21,983 nt of DNA from JAFALX01 sp036378495 (GTDB lineage: Bacteria; Chloroflexota; Dormibacteria; Aeolococcales; Aeolococcaceae): the NCBI GenBank assembly GCA_036378495.1, contig DASUWI010000062.1:1-21983 (forward strand), written 5' to 3'. This document shows positions 7,130 through 13,177 of this stretch, one piece after another (the stretch's first letter is position 1; the number at the start of each line of letters is the position of its first letter). The notes beneath the pieces were generated by a model. The model was not told where the DNA came from and ran no database searches. It saw nothing but the letters and a program-made list of their open reading frames with translations. Both the position numbers and the translations under genes were made by a program.

Positions 7130-7963
7130 CTAGGAACCTCCTCCGTTGGTGCACGCGGGTGAGGACGGGGTGATCACACCGTTGGGGCTTCCCAACACGC
7201 ACGACTGGAACTTGTTGCTGGGCAGCGCAACGACGGTGAACGTCATCTGCGGATGCCCGACGCCGCAAAGCTCGGTGCACTGCCCGTAGTAGCTGCCCTG
7301 GCGGGCGTTGATCCACAGGTTGTTCACCTGACCAGGGATGGCGTTCATCTGCCCCGCCAGCGAGGGCACATAGAAGCTGTGGTTGACCCCGCATCCCTGT
7401 TTCGAGATCGCCTGCGCGTACCCCTTCTCCGGGTCGGAGGCGCCGCTCTCGGGCTGCACCTTGGTGTTGCAGGGGGGATCTGTCGAGACGATGTTGAGCG
7501 CGATGTCCGTGTCCTCGGGAACGTACAGCGTGGCGAAGCTCTGGATGCGCTTGCCCGATGACGAGGCGCCGTAGTCGAAGGTCCAGGAGAACTGCTGGCC
7601 GATCACTGTGACGTTGGGTGCCCCATTGAAGTTCGCCGCGGCGGAGTTGGTATCCGCCGGGACGTCATTGATGAACGGCATGTTCGCCGCGGTGAAGCCG
7701 AACAGCGAGAGGAACACGACCAGCGGCAGCAGCGTCCAGCCGATCTCCAGCTTGGTGTTGCCGTGAAACTGGCGTGGCTCCTCGGCGTTGCGCCGCCGCC
7801 GGAAGCGGAACGCCGCATACACGATCAGCCCGGCGACGAGTACACCGAGCACCACGGACGACCAGAACACCGCGGTGTAGATGGACTGCATCCGGTCGTC
7901 GACAGCCCCTCCCGAGTGCAGCGGCGAGGTGTCGACGCAGCAAGCCTGGGCCAGCAGGTTCAT
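7130..7963 (-). CDS. ctaC: Cytochrome c oxidase subunit II (CuA subunit)
   Basis: Receives electrons from a c-type cytochrome or cupredoxin and passes them from CuA to heme a. About 277 residues: two N-terminal helices (QSIYTAVFWSSVVLGVLVAG and WTLLPLVVFLSLFGF), then an exported cupredoxin domain. The aromatic electron-entry stretch is QQFSWTFDYG. CuA ligands are His (VNHSFYVPSL) and CTELCGVGHPQM, giving Cys, Glu, Cys, His and Met in the normal spacing. There is an insertion of about 30 residues before the first His ligand, containing two Cys. No heme c domain is fused, so it is aa3 rather than caa3. The ATG at 7963 is used; a GTG at 7987 would add eight residues and reach into the tandem repeat region. 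The N-terminus QACCVD is unusual. Confidence 0.96.
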   Translation of the reverse strand: MNLLAQACCVDTSPLHSGGAVDDRMQSIYTAVFWSSVVLGVLVAGLIVYAAFRFRRRRNAEEPRQFHGNTKLEIGWTLLPLVVFLSLFGFTAANMPFINDVPADTNSAAANFNGAPNVTVIGQQFSWTFDYGASSSGKRIQSFATLYVPEDTDIALNIVSTDPPCNTKVQPESGASDPEKGYAQAISKQGCGVNHSFYVPSLAGQMNAIPGQVNNLWINARQGSYYGQCTELCGVGHPQMTFTVVALPSNKFQSCVLGSPNGVITPSSPACTNGGGS

Positions 7964-7989
7964 CGGCGCCGCATGATAACTCGACACAC

Positions 7990-8061
7990 GGGGGCAAGCC
8001 CCCGTGTACCCCCGGTCATTTCTGCGGGGGCAAGCCCCCGTGCACCCCCGGTCACTTCTGC
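7990..8061. repeat. Two tandem 36-bp repeats, each with a GGGGGCAAGCCCCC palindrome
   Basis: Copies 7990-8025 and 8026-8061 abut exactly and match at 34 of 36 positions. Each begins with a GGGGG-CAAG-CCCCC hairpin; in the first copy flanking CAC/GTG extends the stem to 8 bp. The remaining part of each unit contains ACCCCCGGTCA(T/C)TTCTGC. The pair fills nearly the whole gap between the 69-residue gene and ctaC, and the stop codon of that gene lies inside copy two. Such a hairpin pair could attenuate transcription or stabilise the 3' end of the upstream mRNA. It also looks like a dispersed palindromic repeat family; no other copy is present in this window. Confidence 0.85.
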
Positions 8062-8261
8062 CACGGCCTCGTCCTGGTGTTGATCTGGCGCTTGACCACC
8101 TCGGTGATGTCCACGTTGGTCAGCGCGGCCTGATCCCAATCGCCACGATTGCGCGGCGGGAGCGCCGGGTCGGGCAGCGGCGGCGGGGCTGATGCCGGGT
8201 CGGCCTTGCGCCGGCGCAGGCGGGCAAGGAGGAAACCCCTTCGAGTTCGAGCCATCGTCAT
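8052..8261 (-). CDS. Small basic protein, function unknown
   Basis: A 69-residue soluble protein I do not recognise. The first 20 residues are very basic (MARTRRGFLLARLRRRKAD), followed by a Pro-rich linker (PASAPPPLPDPALPP) and a more ordinary C-terminal part (WDQAALTNVDITEVVKRQIN). The start ATG overlaps the stop of the upstream membrane-protein gene (ATGA), which supports translation. The last residues and stop run into the second copy of the 36-bp repeat, so the C-terminus may have been altered when the repeat arrived. The amphipathic basic N-terminus could sit on the membrane surface. Its role beside the respiratory complexes is unknown. Confidence 0.55.
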   Translation of the reverse strand: MTMARTRRGFLLARLRRRKADPASAPPPLPDPALPPRNRGDWDQAALTNVDITEVVKRQINTRTRPWQK

Positions 8262-8641
8262 ATGTGGAAAAACCAGGTGCGGGTGGCGTCGTCAACGCGC
8301 CCGTCCCGGAGTGCCATGGCGGTGCGGCGCGCGTCGGCGGCAGCGCTGGCCCAGAGGAACAGCCCCATGATGAAGAGCAGGAGAAACACCATCACGGATA
8401 GGAAGGCGACCAGCAGGAAGAGGCCCATCTGCTGCCCGCTCAGCAGCGAGTGGCCGAACTTCTCACCGGCGGTGATCAGGAGCACCGCCGGGCCGATGCA
8501 GAGCACGGTTCCGATCAGGAAGAACAGCGCCTTGCGCCACTGCCCGTTGTAGAGCTGGCCCAGCCCCGGAACCAGCGACAGGGCAACCGCGATGTGCCAG
8601 TCGTGCCGGATCGACGGTCGGCGCCCGGCGTCGCTCACCAT
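8258..8641 (-). CDS. Membrane protein with PGLGQLYNG motif
   Basis: About 127 residues with three hydrophobic segments. Near the N-terminus it has LSLVPGLGQLYNGQWRKAL (21-39), a motif found in many TM2-like small membrane proteins whose function is not established, followed by a helix ending about residue 57 and a long hydrophobic region (72-100). The tail is charged (ADARRTAMALRDGRVDDATR). The ATG at 8641 lies 13 nt after the preceding 44-residue gene; a GTG directly after it is an alternative. A longer upstream reading would overlap that small gene and is Arg/Ser-rich, so I reject it. Its stop overlaps the ATG of the 69-residue gene. The position between the bc-type complex and the oxidase suggests a helper role, which is inference. 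Confidence 0.75.
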   Translation of the reverse strand: MVSDAGRRPSIRHDWHIAVALSLVPGLGQLYNGQWRKALFFLIGTVLCIGPAVLLITAGEKFGHSLLSGQQMGLFLLVAFLSVMVFLLLFIMGLFLWASAAADARRTAMALRDGRVDDATRTWFFHI

Positions 8642-8654
8642 GCCCCGGCCCCGC

Positions 8655-8789
8655 TCACCGAGCGATGAACGCTCGATAGCAGTAGTACGCCGCGAGCAGA
8701 AGCGACGCCACCCCCCACAGCGCGGAGAAAAAAGCGTCACCCCAGCCGGAGTCACCGGGGTAGAGCTCGGCGAGAAATGGTGCGGGCAT
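8655..8789 (-). CDS. 44-residue single-helix protein
   Basis: Starts ATG at 8789, four bases after the stop of the preceding 40-residue gene. The product begins MPAPFLAELYPGDSGWGDAFF and continues with one membrane helix (SALWGVASLLLAAYYCYRAF), ending IAR. The acidic/aromatic N-terminus and basic C-terminal end predict the N-terminus outside. No strong ribosome site is visible, so it probably relies on coupling to the upstream gene. Open frame, helix, and tight spacing on both sides support a real gene. I do not recognise a family. It may be a small subunit of the cytochrome b complex or of the oxidase. Confidence 0.68.
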   Translation of the reverse strand: MPAPFLAELYPGDSGWGDAFFSALWGVASLLLAAYYCYRAFIAR

Positions 8790-8792
8790 GGC

Positions 8793-8915
8793 TCAGTGGG
8801 CCTTGAAGTTATCCAGGTAGTTCTCGCCGAAGATGATGATGAGCACGAACAGGAGGAGCGCGAGAAACATCAGAGCCGTCCCGACGATGTCGCGAACCAG
8901 TGTGCGCCGTCTCAT
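8793..8915 (-). CDS. 40-residue single-helix protein
   Basis: Starts ATG at 8915 with GAGGA about 7 nt upstream, 10 nt after the triheme cytochrome stop. The product begins MRRRTLVRDIVG, has one long hydrophobic helix (ALMFLALLLFVLIIIFG) and ends ENYLDNFKAH. The triple arginine predicts an N-in orientation with a short exported tail. Neighbouring genes are four to ten bases away on both sides, which makes this a typical member of the operon. The build resembles the tiny one-helix subunits of bc/b6f complexes and oxidases, but I cannot match it to a named one. Confidence 0.72.
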   Translation of the reverse strand: MRRRTLVRDIVGTALMFLALLLFVLIIIFGENYLDNFKAH

Positions 8916-8925
8916 GCCGTTGTCC

Positions 8926-9891
8926 TCATGGCGGTGTCGAGTAACTCTCCCAGTGGCGGATGAACTGAATCAGCGTGTTGATCTGGTTCTCGCTCAGCGT
9001 GTGCGGCGGTAGCGGCTGCTGCTTGTCCCGCGTCGGATCGTAGGTGAAATCCGAGGCGGTGCTGCCCCAGTTGGGCATCACGCTACCCAGGTGCTCAAAC
9101 CCGGTGAAGCCGTACTCGATGCACCGGTAGTAGTAGTCCTCGTTGAAGAACCCGAGCCGGTCCTGGTTGTTGAGGGGCGGACCGACACCGCCCTCGCCCT
9201 GGCCGCCGTGGCACTGGGCGCAGTACTTGTAATAGAGCGCCGCTCCCTCGGTGAACGAGTAGACGGGGTTGATGATCAGGTTCTCGTGGGCGTCGTCGAT
9301 GCCGCTGGTGTTCAGGCCGAGCCGCTGCCCGTTGTGGCACACCACGCAGCCGATGGCGTCGATGCCGAGCTGGGTGCCCGGCGCCTGCGTGGCCGGGTTG
9401 AGGAAGGAGGGCAGGAAGCCGGGCAGCTGCGCCGTCTCCTTCACGCCGTTGAGCGTGTAGGTGTAGGGGGTGAAGCTGTCGGCGCCGTATTTGGTGTAGC
9501 TGATCGACGGCCCTTTGGCACCTGTGCCATTCACCGTCACGTACGCGGGGTGGATGCCGCTGAGGCCGTACTGCTGCGCCAGCTGCTGCGCGTTCGGCGC
9601 GTACTTGAAGAAGTCCTGGCTCAGCCGCTGTGCCGCCACCACCGGGCCCACCGTGGCGATGTCGGGCACGTGGCAGGAGATGCAGCGCTCGACGCGGAAG
9701 GTGCTGCCCACCGTTGCCTGGGCGAAGGTGGGGAACAGCTGCTGCACTTCCACGTTGAAGTTCGACCCCGGATAGTCCTTCTGGTACTGCTGCTGGATGC
9801 TCAGGTACGTGCGGTTGCTCGTGTCCTGGGCCGCAGCGACGCCCACCAGGATCAGCGTCAGCGCGGCGAGCGCAATAAAGAGCCGCGTCAC
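8926..9891 (-). CDS. Triheme c-type cytochrome of the cytochrome b complex
   Basis: An exported 321-residue cytochrome with three heme-binding motifs: CISCH (70-74), CVVCH (182-186) and CAQCH (224-228). The N-terminus is a Sec signal or anchor (basic MTR, hydrophobic LFIALAALTLILVGVAAA, then AQD). The third heme lies in a class I cytochrome c fold with a likely Met ligand in SVMPNWG (Met272) and a final helix (INTLIQFIRHW). The first two hemes sit in a part I do not recognise. The GTG start overlaps the stop of the subunit IV-like gene (GTGA), so it is made with the quinol-oxidising complex and probably takes the place of cytochrome c1 or f, feeding the CuA subunit. Axial ligands of hemes one and two cannot be assigned with confidence. 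Confidence 0.92.
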   Translation of the reverse strand: MTRLFIALAALTLILVGVAAAQDTSNRTYLSIQQQYQKDYPGSNFNVEVQQLFPTFAQATVGSTFRVERCISCHVPDIATVGPVVAAQRLSQDFFKYAPNAQQLAQQYGLSGIHPAYVTVNGTGAKGPSISYTKYGADSFTPYTYTLNGVKETAQLPGFLPSFLNPATQAPGTQLGIDAIGCVVCHNGQRLGLNTSGIDDAHENLIINPVYSFTEGAALYYKYCAQCHGGQGEGGVGPPLNNQDRLGFFNEDYYYRCIEYGFTGFEHLGSVMPNWGSTASDFTYDPTRDKQQPLPPHTLSENQINTLIQFIRHWESYSTPP

Positions 9892-10463
9892 GTCGGCGAG
9901 GACAGCCCGGGGTGGCCGAGGAGCCTGGTCCAGTCCCAGTTGAACGCCAGGCTGCGGAAGAACACGCCGATGATCACGAAGGCGACGGCCAGGCAGATGT
10001 AGATGGTGAACATCGAGATCGCCACCTTGCGATCCTGCGGCCGGCGCGACGGGTTCCTGTCCAGGTAGGGCGTGAGGATCATGAAGATGATCACGAACGA
10101 GGGAAAGGCGACACCGGCCATGACCGGCGGAAAGCGCTCGAGGAGCTCCTGGAGACCGACGAAGTACCAGGGCGCCTTAGCCGGGTTCGGCGTGATCGCC
10201 GTGTTGGCGCGCTGCAGGAGCGGCGCGTTGACCTGAATCGACACCGCGAGCAGGAACACGAACATCGTCAGGCCGGCGAGGAACTCCCTCCACACCAGCG
10301 CCGGGAAGGTGACGACGGTCTCCTCTTCTTCGCGGCGGCGGACGACCAGGGGCGGCGTGGCCAGCTCGGGACCGGTGCTGGGACGCCGCTTGACCGGTCC
10401 GCGCGGGACGTCAACCGCCCGGCCGCGCCCGTCTCCGTTCCCGCCACCGACGACCGTCGCCAC
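9888..10463 (-). CDS. Cytochrome b C-terminal half (subunit IV/PetD-like)
   Basis: A 191-residue membrane protein equal to the C-terminal half of cytochrome b. A hydrophilic N-terminus of about 50 residues (Gly/Arg/Pro-rich, then RRREEEETV) leads to three helices at about 60-80, 115-133 and 148-170. The quinol-site segment reads NTAITPNPAKAPWYFVGLQELL, where the classic PEWY is APWY; the KAPWYF form is familiar from menaquinol-type complexes. LTPYLDRNPSRRP follows the second helix, as in subunit IV. The GTG at 10463 comes directly after the stop of the cytochrome b6-like gene. It has no heme-binding cysteines, so the cytochrome c part is separate here, unlike the fused QcrC of Bacillus. Confidence 0.93.
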   Translation of the reverse strand: MATVVGGGNGDGRGRAVDVPRGPVKRRPSTGPELATPPLVVRRREEEETVVTFPALVWREFLAGLTMFVFLLAVSIQVNAPLLQRANTAITPNPAKAPWYFVGLQELLERFPPVMAGVAFPSFVIIFMILTPYLDRNPSRRPQDRKVAISMFTIYICLAVAFVIIGVFFRSLAFNWDWTRLLGHPGLSSPT

Positions 10464-11195
10464 TCAGAGCCCTCCGGTGAAGCCGTCCTTGCGAACGCGC
10501 CAAAAGTGTACGACCATCAGGAGAAAGCCGATCAGCGGCAGCGCGATCACGTGGAGCACATAAAAGCGGATCAGCGCGCCCTGGGCAACACCTCGGCCGC
10601 CAAGCAGCAGGTAGCGCGTGTAGGGGCCGGCGATCGGTGCGTACTTCGCCATGTTGGTGCCCACAGTGATCGCCCAGACCGCGAGCTGATCCCAGGGCAG
10701 CAGGTAGCCGGAGAACGACAGCAAGAGCGTTGTGAGCAGCAGTAGCGTGCCGATGGCCCAGTTGAACTGCCGCGGCGGCTTGTACGCGCCCTGATAGAAG
10801 ACGCGCGCCATGTGGAGCCACACCGTGATCACCATGGCGTGCGCCGCCCAGCGATGCATGTTGCGGATGATCAGGCCGAACGTGGCGACGAACTCGAGGT
10901 CCTTGACGTTCTGGTAGGCCTGATCGACCGAGGGGATGTAATAGAACATCAGGAAGAGGCCGGTGATCGTCAGCAGGATGAAGAGGAAGAACGACAGGCC
11001 TCCGAGACACAGCGTGTACGACACGCGAATCGCGGACTTCTTGACACGGACCGGATGGATGTGCAGGAAGAAGTTGGTCAGCGCGGTGCGTGCGGCCACC
11101 TTGTCGGTCGTCGGCATGCCGTGCCGGAAGATCGACCCCCACACCTCCTGGACGAAGGCGCGGACGGGGTTGGCCTCACGCGGCGACGCGCTCAT
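10464..11195 (-). CDS. qcrB: Cytochrome b6-like N-terminal half of cytochrome b
   Basis: A 243-residue, four-helix membrane protein carrying the two b hemes of the quinol-oxidising complex. The heme ligands are His114 and His128 (MHRW ... WLHMARV) and His215 and His230 (RFYVLHVIALP ... VVHFWRVRKDG). There are 13 and 14 residues between the partners, the b6-type pattern. PWDQLAVWA near 167-175 is the usual quinone-pocket loop. Cys63 in YTLCLGGLSFF sits where cytochrome b6 attaches heme ci covalently. The ATG at 11195 has AGGAGG about 8 nt upstream. It follows the Rieske gene and is followed with no gap by the C-half gene. It acts in the cytoplasmic membrane, cycling electrons between the two quinone sites. 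Confidence 0.95.
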   Translation of the reverse strand: MSASPREANPVRAFVQEVWGSIFRHGMPTTDKVAARTALTNFFLHIHPVRVKKSAIRVSYTLCLGGLSFFLFILLTITGLFLMFYYIPSVDQAYQNVKDLEFVATFGLIIRNMHRWAAHAMVITVWLHMARVFYQGAYKPPRQFNWAIGTLLLLTTLLLSFSGYLLPWDQLAVWAITVGTNMAKYAPIAGPYTRYLLLGGRGVAQGALIRFYVLHVIALPLIGFLLMVVHFWRVRKDGFTGGL

Positions 11196-11221
11196 TCAGC
11201 TCCTCCTGCTTCCTTCACTGC

Positions 11222-11893
11222 TCAGACGCCGAGTGTCTTGCCGTTGGACGCCTTGCTCTTGAGCTGCAGCCGCCACTCGGGGACAGTCGACTGCCCCGGC
11301 TGGCGGTAGACGACGATACTGCCACGGTCGACAACGAAGTAGCCGTCCGGCGCCACCGAGATGTCCACCCAGTCCATCGGGCGGGGAGCGGGGCCGTAGA
11401 AGTTCGTCGAATCGATGAAATAGCGGCTGCCGTGGCAGGGGCAGGCCCAGCCGTTGGGGATGCGCTCGGCGCCGGAGCGGGTGCCCCTGCCCTCCGCCAC
11501 CGTCGGATTCACGCCCGACCCACTGACGACGTCGGTGACGTAGTTGGGCGTGCAGCCAAGATGCGTGCAGACGAGATACACGGCATAGATGCCCGCGTCA
11601 TCGACGACGACGCTCACACGGTCGGCGGTGATCGATCGCACGGTCGCCCCGCCCTGCGCCTTGCCCTCCGGCGTCACGCCGCCGGTGAGGTCTTCGAAGG
11701 TGAAGGTCGTCTTGAACTGCAGCGGCGCATCACCCGTCGCGGCGGGGAACATGAACTTCAGGAGCTCCACGCCGCCAAAGATGGTGGCGCCGAGCGACGC
11801 AAGCCCGCCCATGAGCATCAGGAACTGCCGGCGTGTCGTCTGCGCCCGCTGATGGAACTTCCCGCGCGGTGTCTCGTAGGGATTTATCGCCAT
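11222..11893 (-). CDS. qcrA: Rieske iron-sulfur protein of the cytochrome b complex
   Basis: Takes one electron from quinol to its [2Fe-2S] cluster and passes it to the c-type cytochrome. The 223-residue protein has a twin-arginine start (TTRRQFLMLMGG, about 19-30) leading to one membrane anchor, then the soluble Rieske domain. Cluster box I is CTHLGC (Cys109, His111) and box II is CPCHGS (Cys151, His154); Cys114 and Cys153 form the usual disulfide. The loop between the boxes is about 36 residues, longer than in many family members, and includes a Gly/Ser-rich part. Box II is followed by GPAPRPMDW, the conserved Pro loop. It is the second gene of the block, 17 nt after the 44-residue gene. 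Confidence 0.96.
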   Translation of the reverse strand: MAINPYETPRGKFHQRAQTTRRQFLMLMGGLASLGATIFGGVELLKFMFPAATGDAPLQFKTTFTFEDLTGGVTPEGKAQGGATVRSITADRVSVVVDDAGIYAVYLVCTHLGCTPNYVTDVVSGSGVNPTVAEGRGTRSGAERIPNGWACPCHGSRYFIDSTNFYGPAPRPMDWVDISVAPDGYFVVDRGSIVVYRQPGQSTVPEWRLQLKSKASNGKTLGV

Positions 11894-11910
11894 GTGGGAG
11901 AGCTACTCGA

Positions 11911-12045
11911 TCACACGAATGGGTTGTTCGACGGCGGCGTGATGATGTTGGCGAACACGATGGTCGAAATCATGATCACCACGAATGCGACGATGATCAC
12001 GAGGCATCCGAAGTCGCTGCGGAGCGCGAGGACCAGCCGTTCCAC
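11911..12045 (-). CDS. 44-residue single-helix protein at the head of the respiratory block
   Basis: Starts GTG at 12045, immediately after an in-frame TAG, so this is the most upstream possible start. The product begins VERLVLALRSDFGC, has one membrane helix of about 20 residues (LVIIVAFVVIMISTIVFAN) and ends ITPPSNNPFV. The stop is 17 nt before the Rieske ATG. A TATCCT hexamer on the minus strand (12059-12064) could be a -10 box, which would make the mRNA nearly leaderless; no -35 is clear and no ribosome site is visible. It may be a small subunit of the Rieske/cytochrome b complex. I do not recognise the family. Confidence 0.65.
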   Translation of the reverse strand: MERLVLALRSDFGCLVIIVAFVVIMISTIVFANIITPPSNNPFV

Positions 12046-12120
12046 CTAGATCGCCCAAAGGATATCGGACGGACCGCGAGCGCCGCGTTGGCCCCCGCCG
12101 CGGAGTAGCCTTGCGGCCGG

Positions 12121-12621
12121 ATGACCGGCTGGCGGCGGGTTGAGATCTACGGCACCTTCGTCAGGGTGACCGGGGAGGTCGAGCTTGCCGGGGCCGAGCG
12201 CTTCTCCGACACGGTCAACCGCGTGGGCGCCTTTCTGCACCTCAGAGGGGCGCGGTCCGAGCCACTCTCGGTCAACTACCCGGTGCTGAGCCGGGCGGAG
12301 CCGCTCGTGGCGGTGTCCAAGGCGGCGGTGATCCTTCTCTGCCCCCTCGACGACGCCCGCGAGGGCAACCCGGCGATGTGGCGCGAGACGGTGCCCTGCG
12401 CGGCGGCCTTCAACACGGCGGCGTTCACCATGGTCGGCGACGTCCACCTGTCGCCGGGGCAGAATCTCGAAGATCACCTCGAGCGCCACCCCGGGGATTT
12501 CCTTCCGGTGACCAACGTCTCCGCGCTCTGGATCACCAGCATCGGCGGCGAGCCGCAGGCGCTGCAACGCCCATTCGCGCTCGTCAACCCCGCCACCCTG
12601 CTCAGCTTCACGCTGCGCTGA
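12121..12621 (+). CDS. Conserved-looking protein of unknown function
   Basis: A 166-residue soluble protein that I do not recognise. It begins MTGWRRVEIYGTFVRVTGEVEL and alternates short beta-like stretches with loops (FVRVTGEVEL, AFLHLRGA, AAVILLCPL, AALWITSI-type). There is no signal peptide, membrane helix, cysteine cluster or nucleotide motif. It is divergent from the respiratory block with a 75-bp gap, so the two may share a control region. The ATG at 12121 has no clear ribosome site. It runs towards the minus-strand membrane-protein gene, whose end is 16 bp away. The codon usage is like that of its neighbours. Confidence 0.65.
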   Translation: MTGWRRVEIYGTFVRVTGEVELAGAERFSDTVNRVGAFLHLRGARSEPLSVNYPVLSRAEPLVAVSKAAVILLCPLDDAREGNPAMWRETVPCAAAFNTAAFTMVGDVHLSPGQNLEDHLERHPGDFLPVTNVSALWITSIGGEPQALQRPFALVNPATLLSFTLR

Positions 12622-12637
12622 CGGCCGGATCGCGGGG

Positions 12638-13102
12638 TTATGCCGACACAAGCGCGCGCTCGCGGATCCCGCGCCGTTGCCGGAAGCCCTGGACGAACCC
12701 GATCAGGATCAGATTCATCGCGATGACCGCGAACGCGAGGCCGATGAACATCATCGTGGCCCGGCCGACGGCGTATCCGAAAACGGTGATATTCGCCGCT
12801 TGTGTGAGAGTCAGGTGTTGGCCCGCGGCGTCGACGAACGCCTTCTCAGCGGGTGCCCCCCACACCGTCGTGACGAAGGAGAGCATGAGCACGCATGTCG
12901 CCGCGAAATGCCAGATTGCTGCACTGCGCACCTGTCCGTGGCGCGGCTTACTGGTCACGTAGAACGAAGCCAGGGCGGTGGCCGTCAGGACAACATAGAA
13001 GTTGAAGATGAGAAAGACGAAGAAGAAGGAGACGATTTGCGGGTTCGTCAGCCCCGTGAACCCATTGATGGCGAACGCGTTGCTGCTGCCGGCGGCGACC
13101 AT
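12638..13102 (-). CDS. Membrane protein of unknown function (3-4 helices)
   Basis: About 154 residues. Hydrophobic segments are at roughly 23-47 (VSFFFVFLIFNFYVVLTATA), 60-82 (AAIWHFAATCVLMLSFVTTV) and 102-140 (TVFGYAVGRATMMFIGLAFA and beyond, possibly two helices). It ends in a basic tail (GFRQRRGIRERALVSA). The WHF segment recalls the last helix of oxidase subunit III, but more helices follow it and the protein is too short, so I do not assign that function. The ATG at 13102 is preceded directly by a GTG at 13105. It is divergent from fabH with a 75-bp gap. No named family is recognised. Confidence 0.7.
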   Translation of the reverse strand: MVAAGSSNAFAINGFTGLTNPQIVSFFFVFLIFNFYVVLTATALASFYVTSKPRHGQVRSAAIWHFAATCVLMLSFVTTVWGAPAEKAFVDAAGQHLTLTQAANITVFGYAVGRATMMFIGLAFAVIAMNLILIGFVQGFRQRRGIRERALVSA

Positions 13103-13177
13103 CACGGCGCTGAAGCGTACAACGGAGGCGCGGCATCGGGTCGTAACCCCGGACGCGCGGGGACGCTTCTGACCTCG

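Noticed and set aside
7990..8061. CRISPR array
   Set aside because: The two 36-bp repeats abut with no spacer and there are no cas genes nearby.
12638..13102. Oxidase subunit III
   Set aside because: The IWHF segment is suggestive, but length, helix order and the other conserved residues do not fit.
12677..13177. In-frame N-terminal extension of fabH
   Set aside because: It is antisense to a membrane-protein gene and composed of charged low-complexity sequence unlike any FabH.
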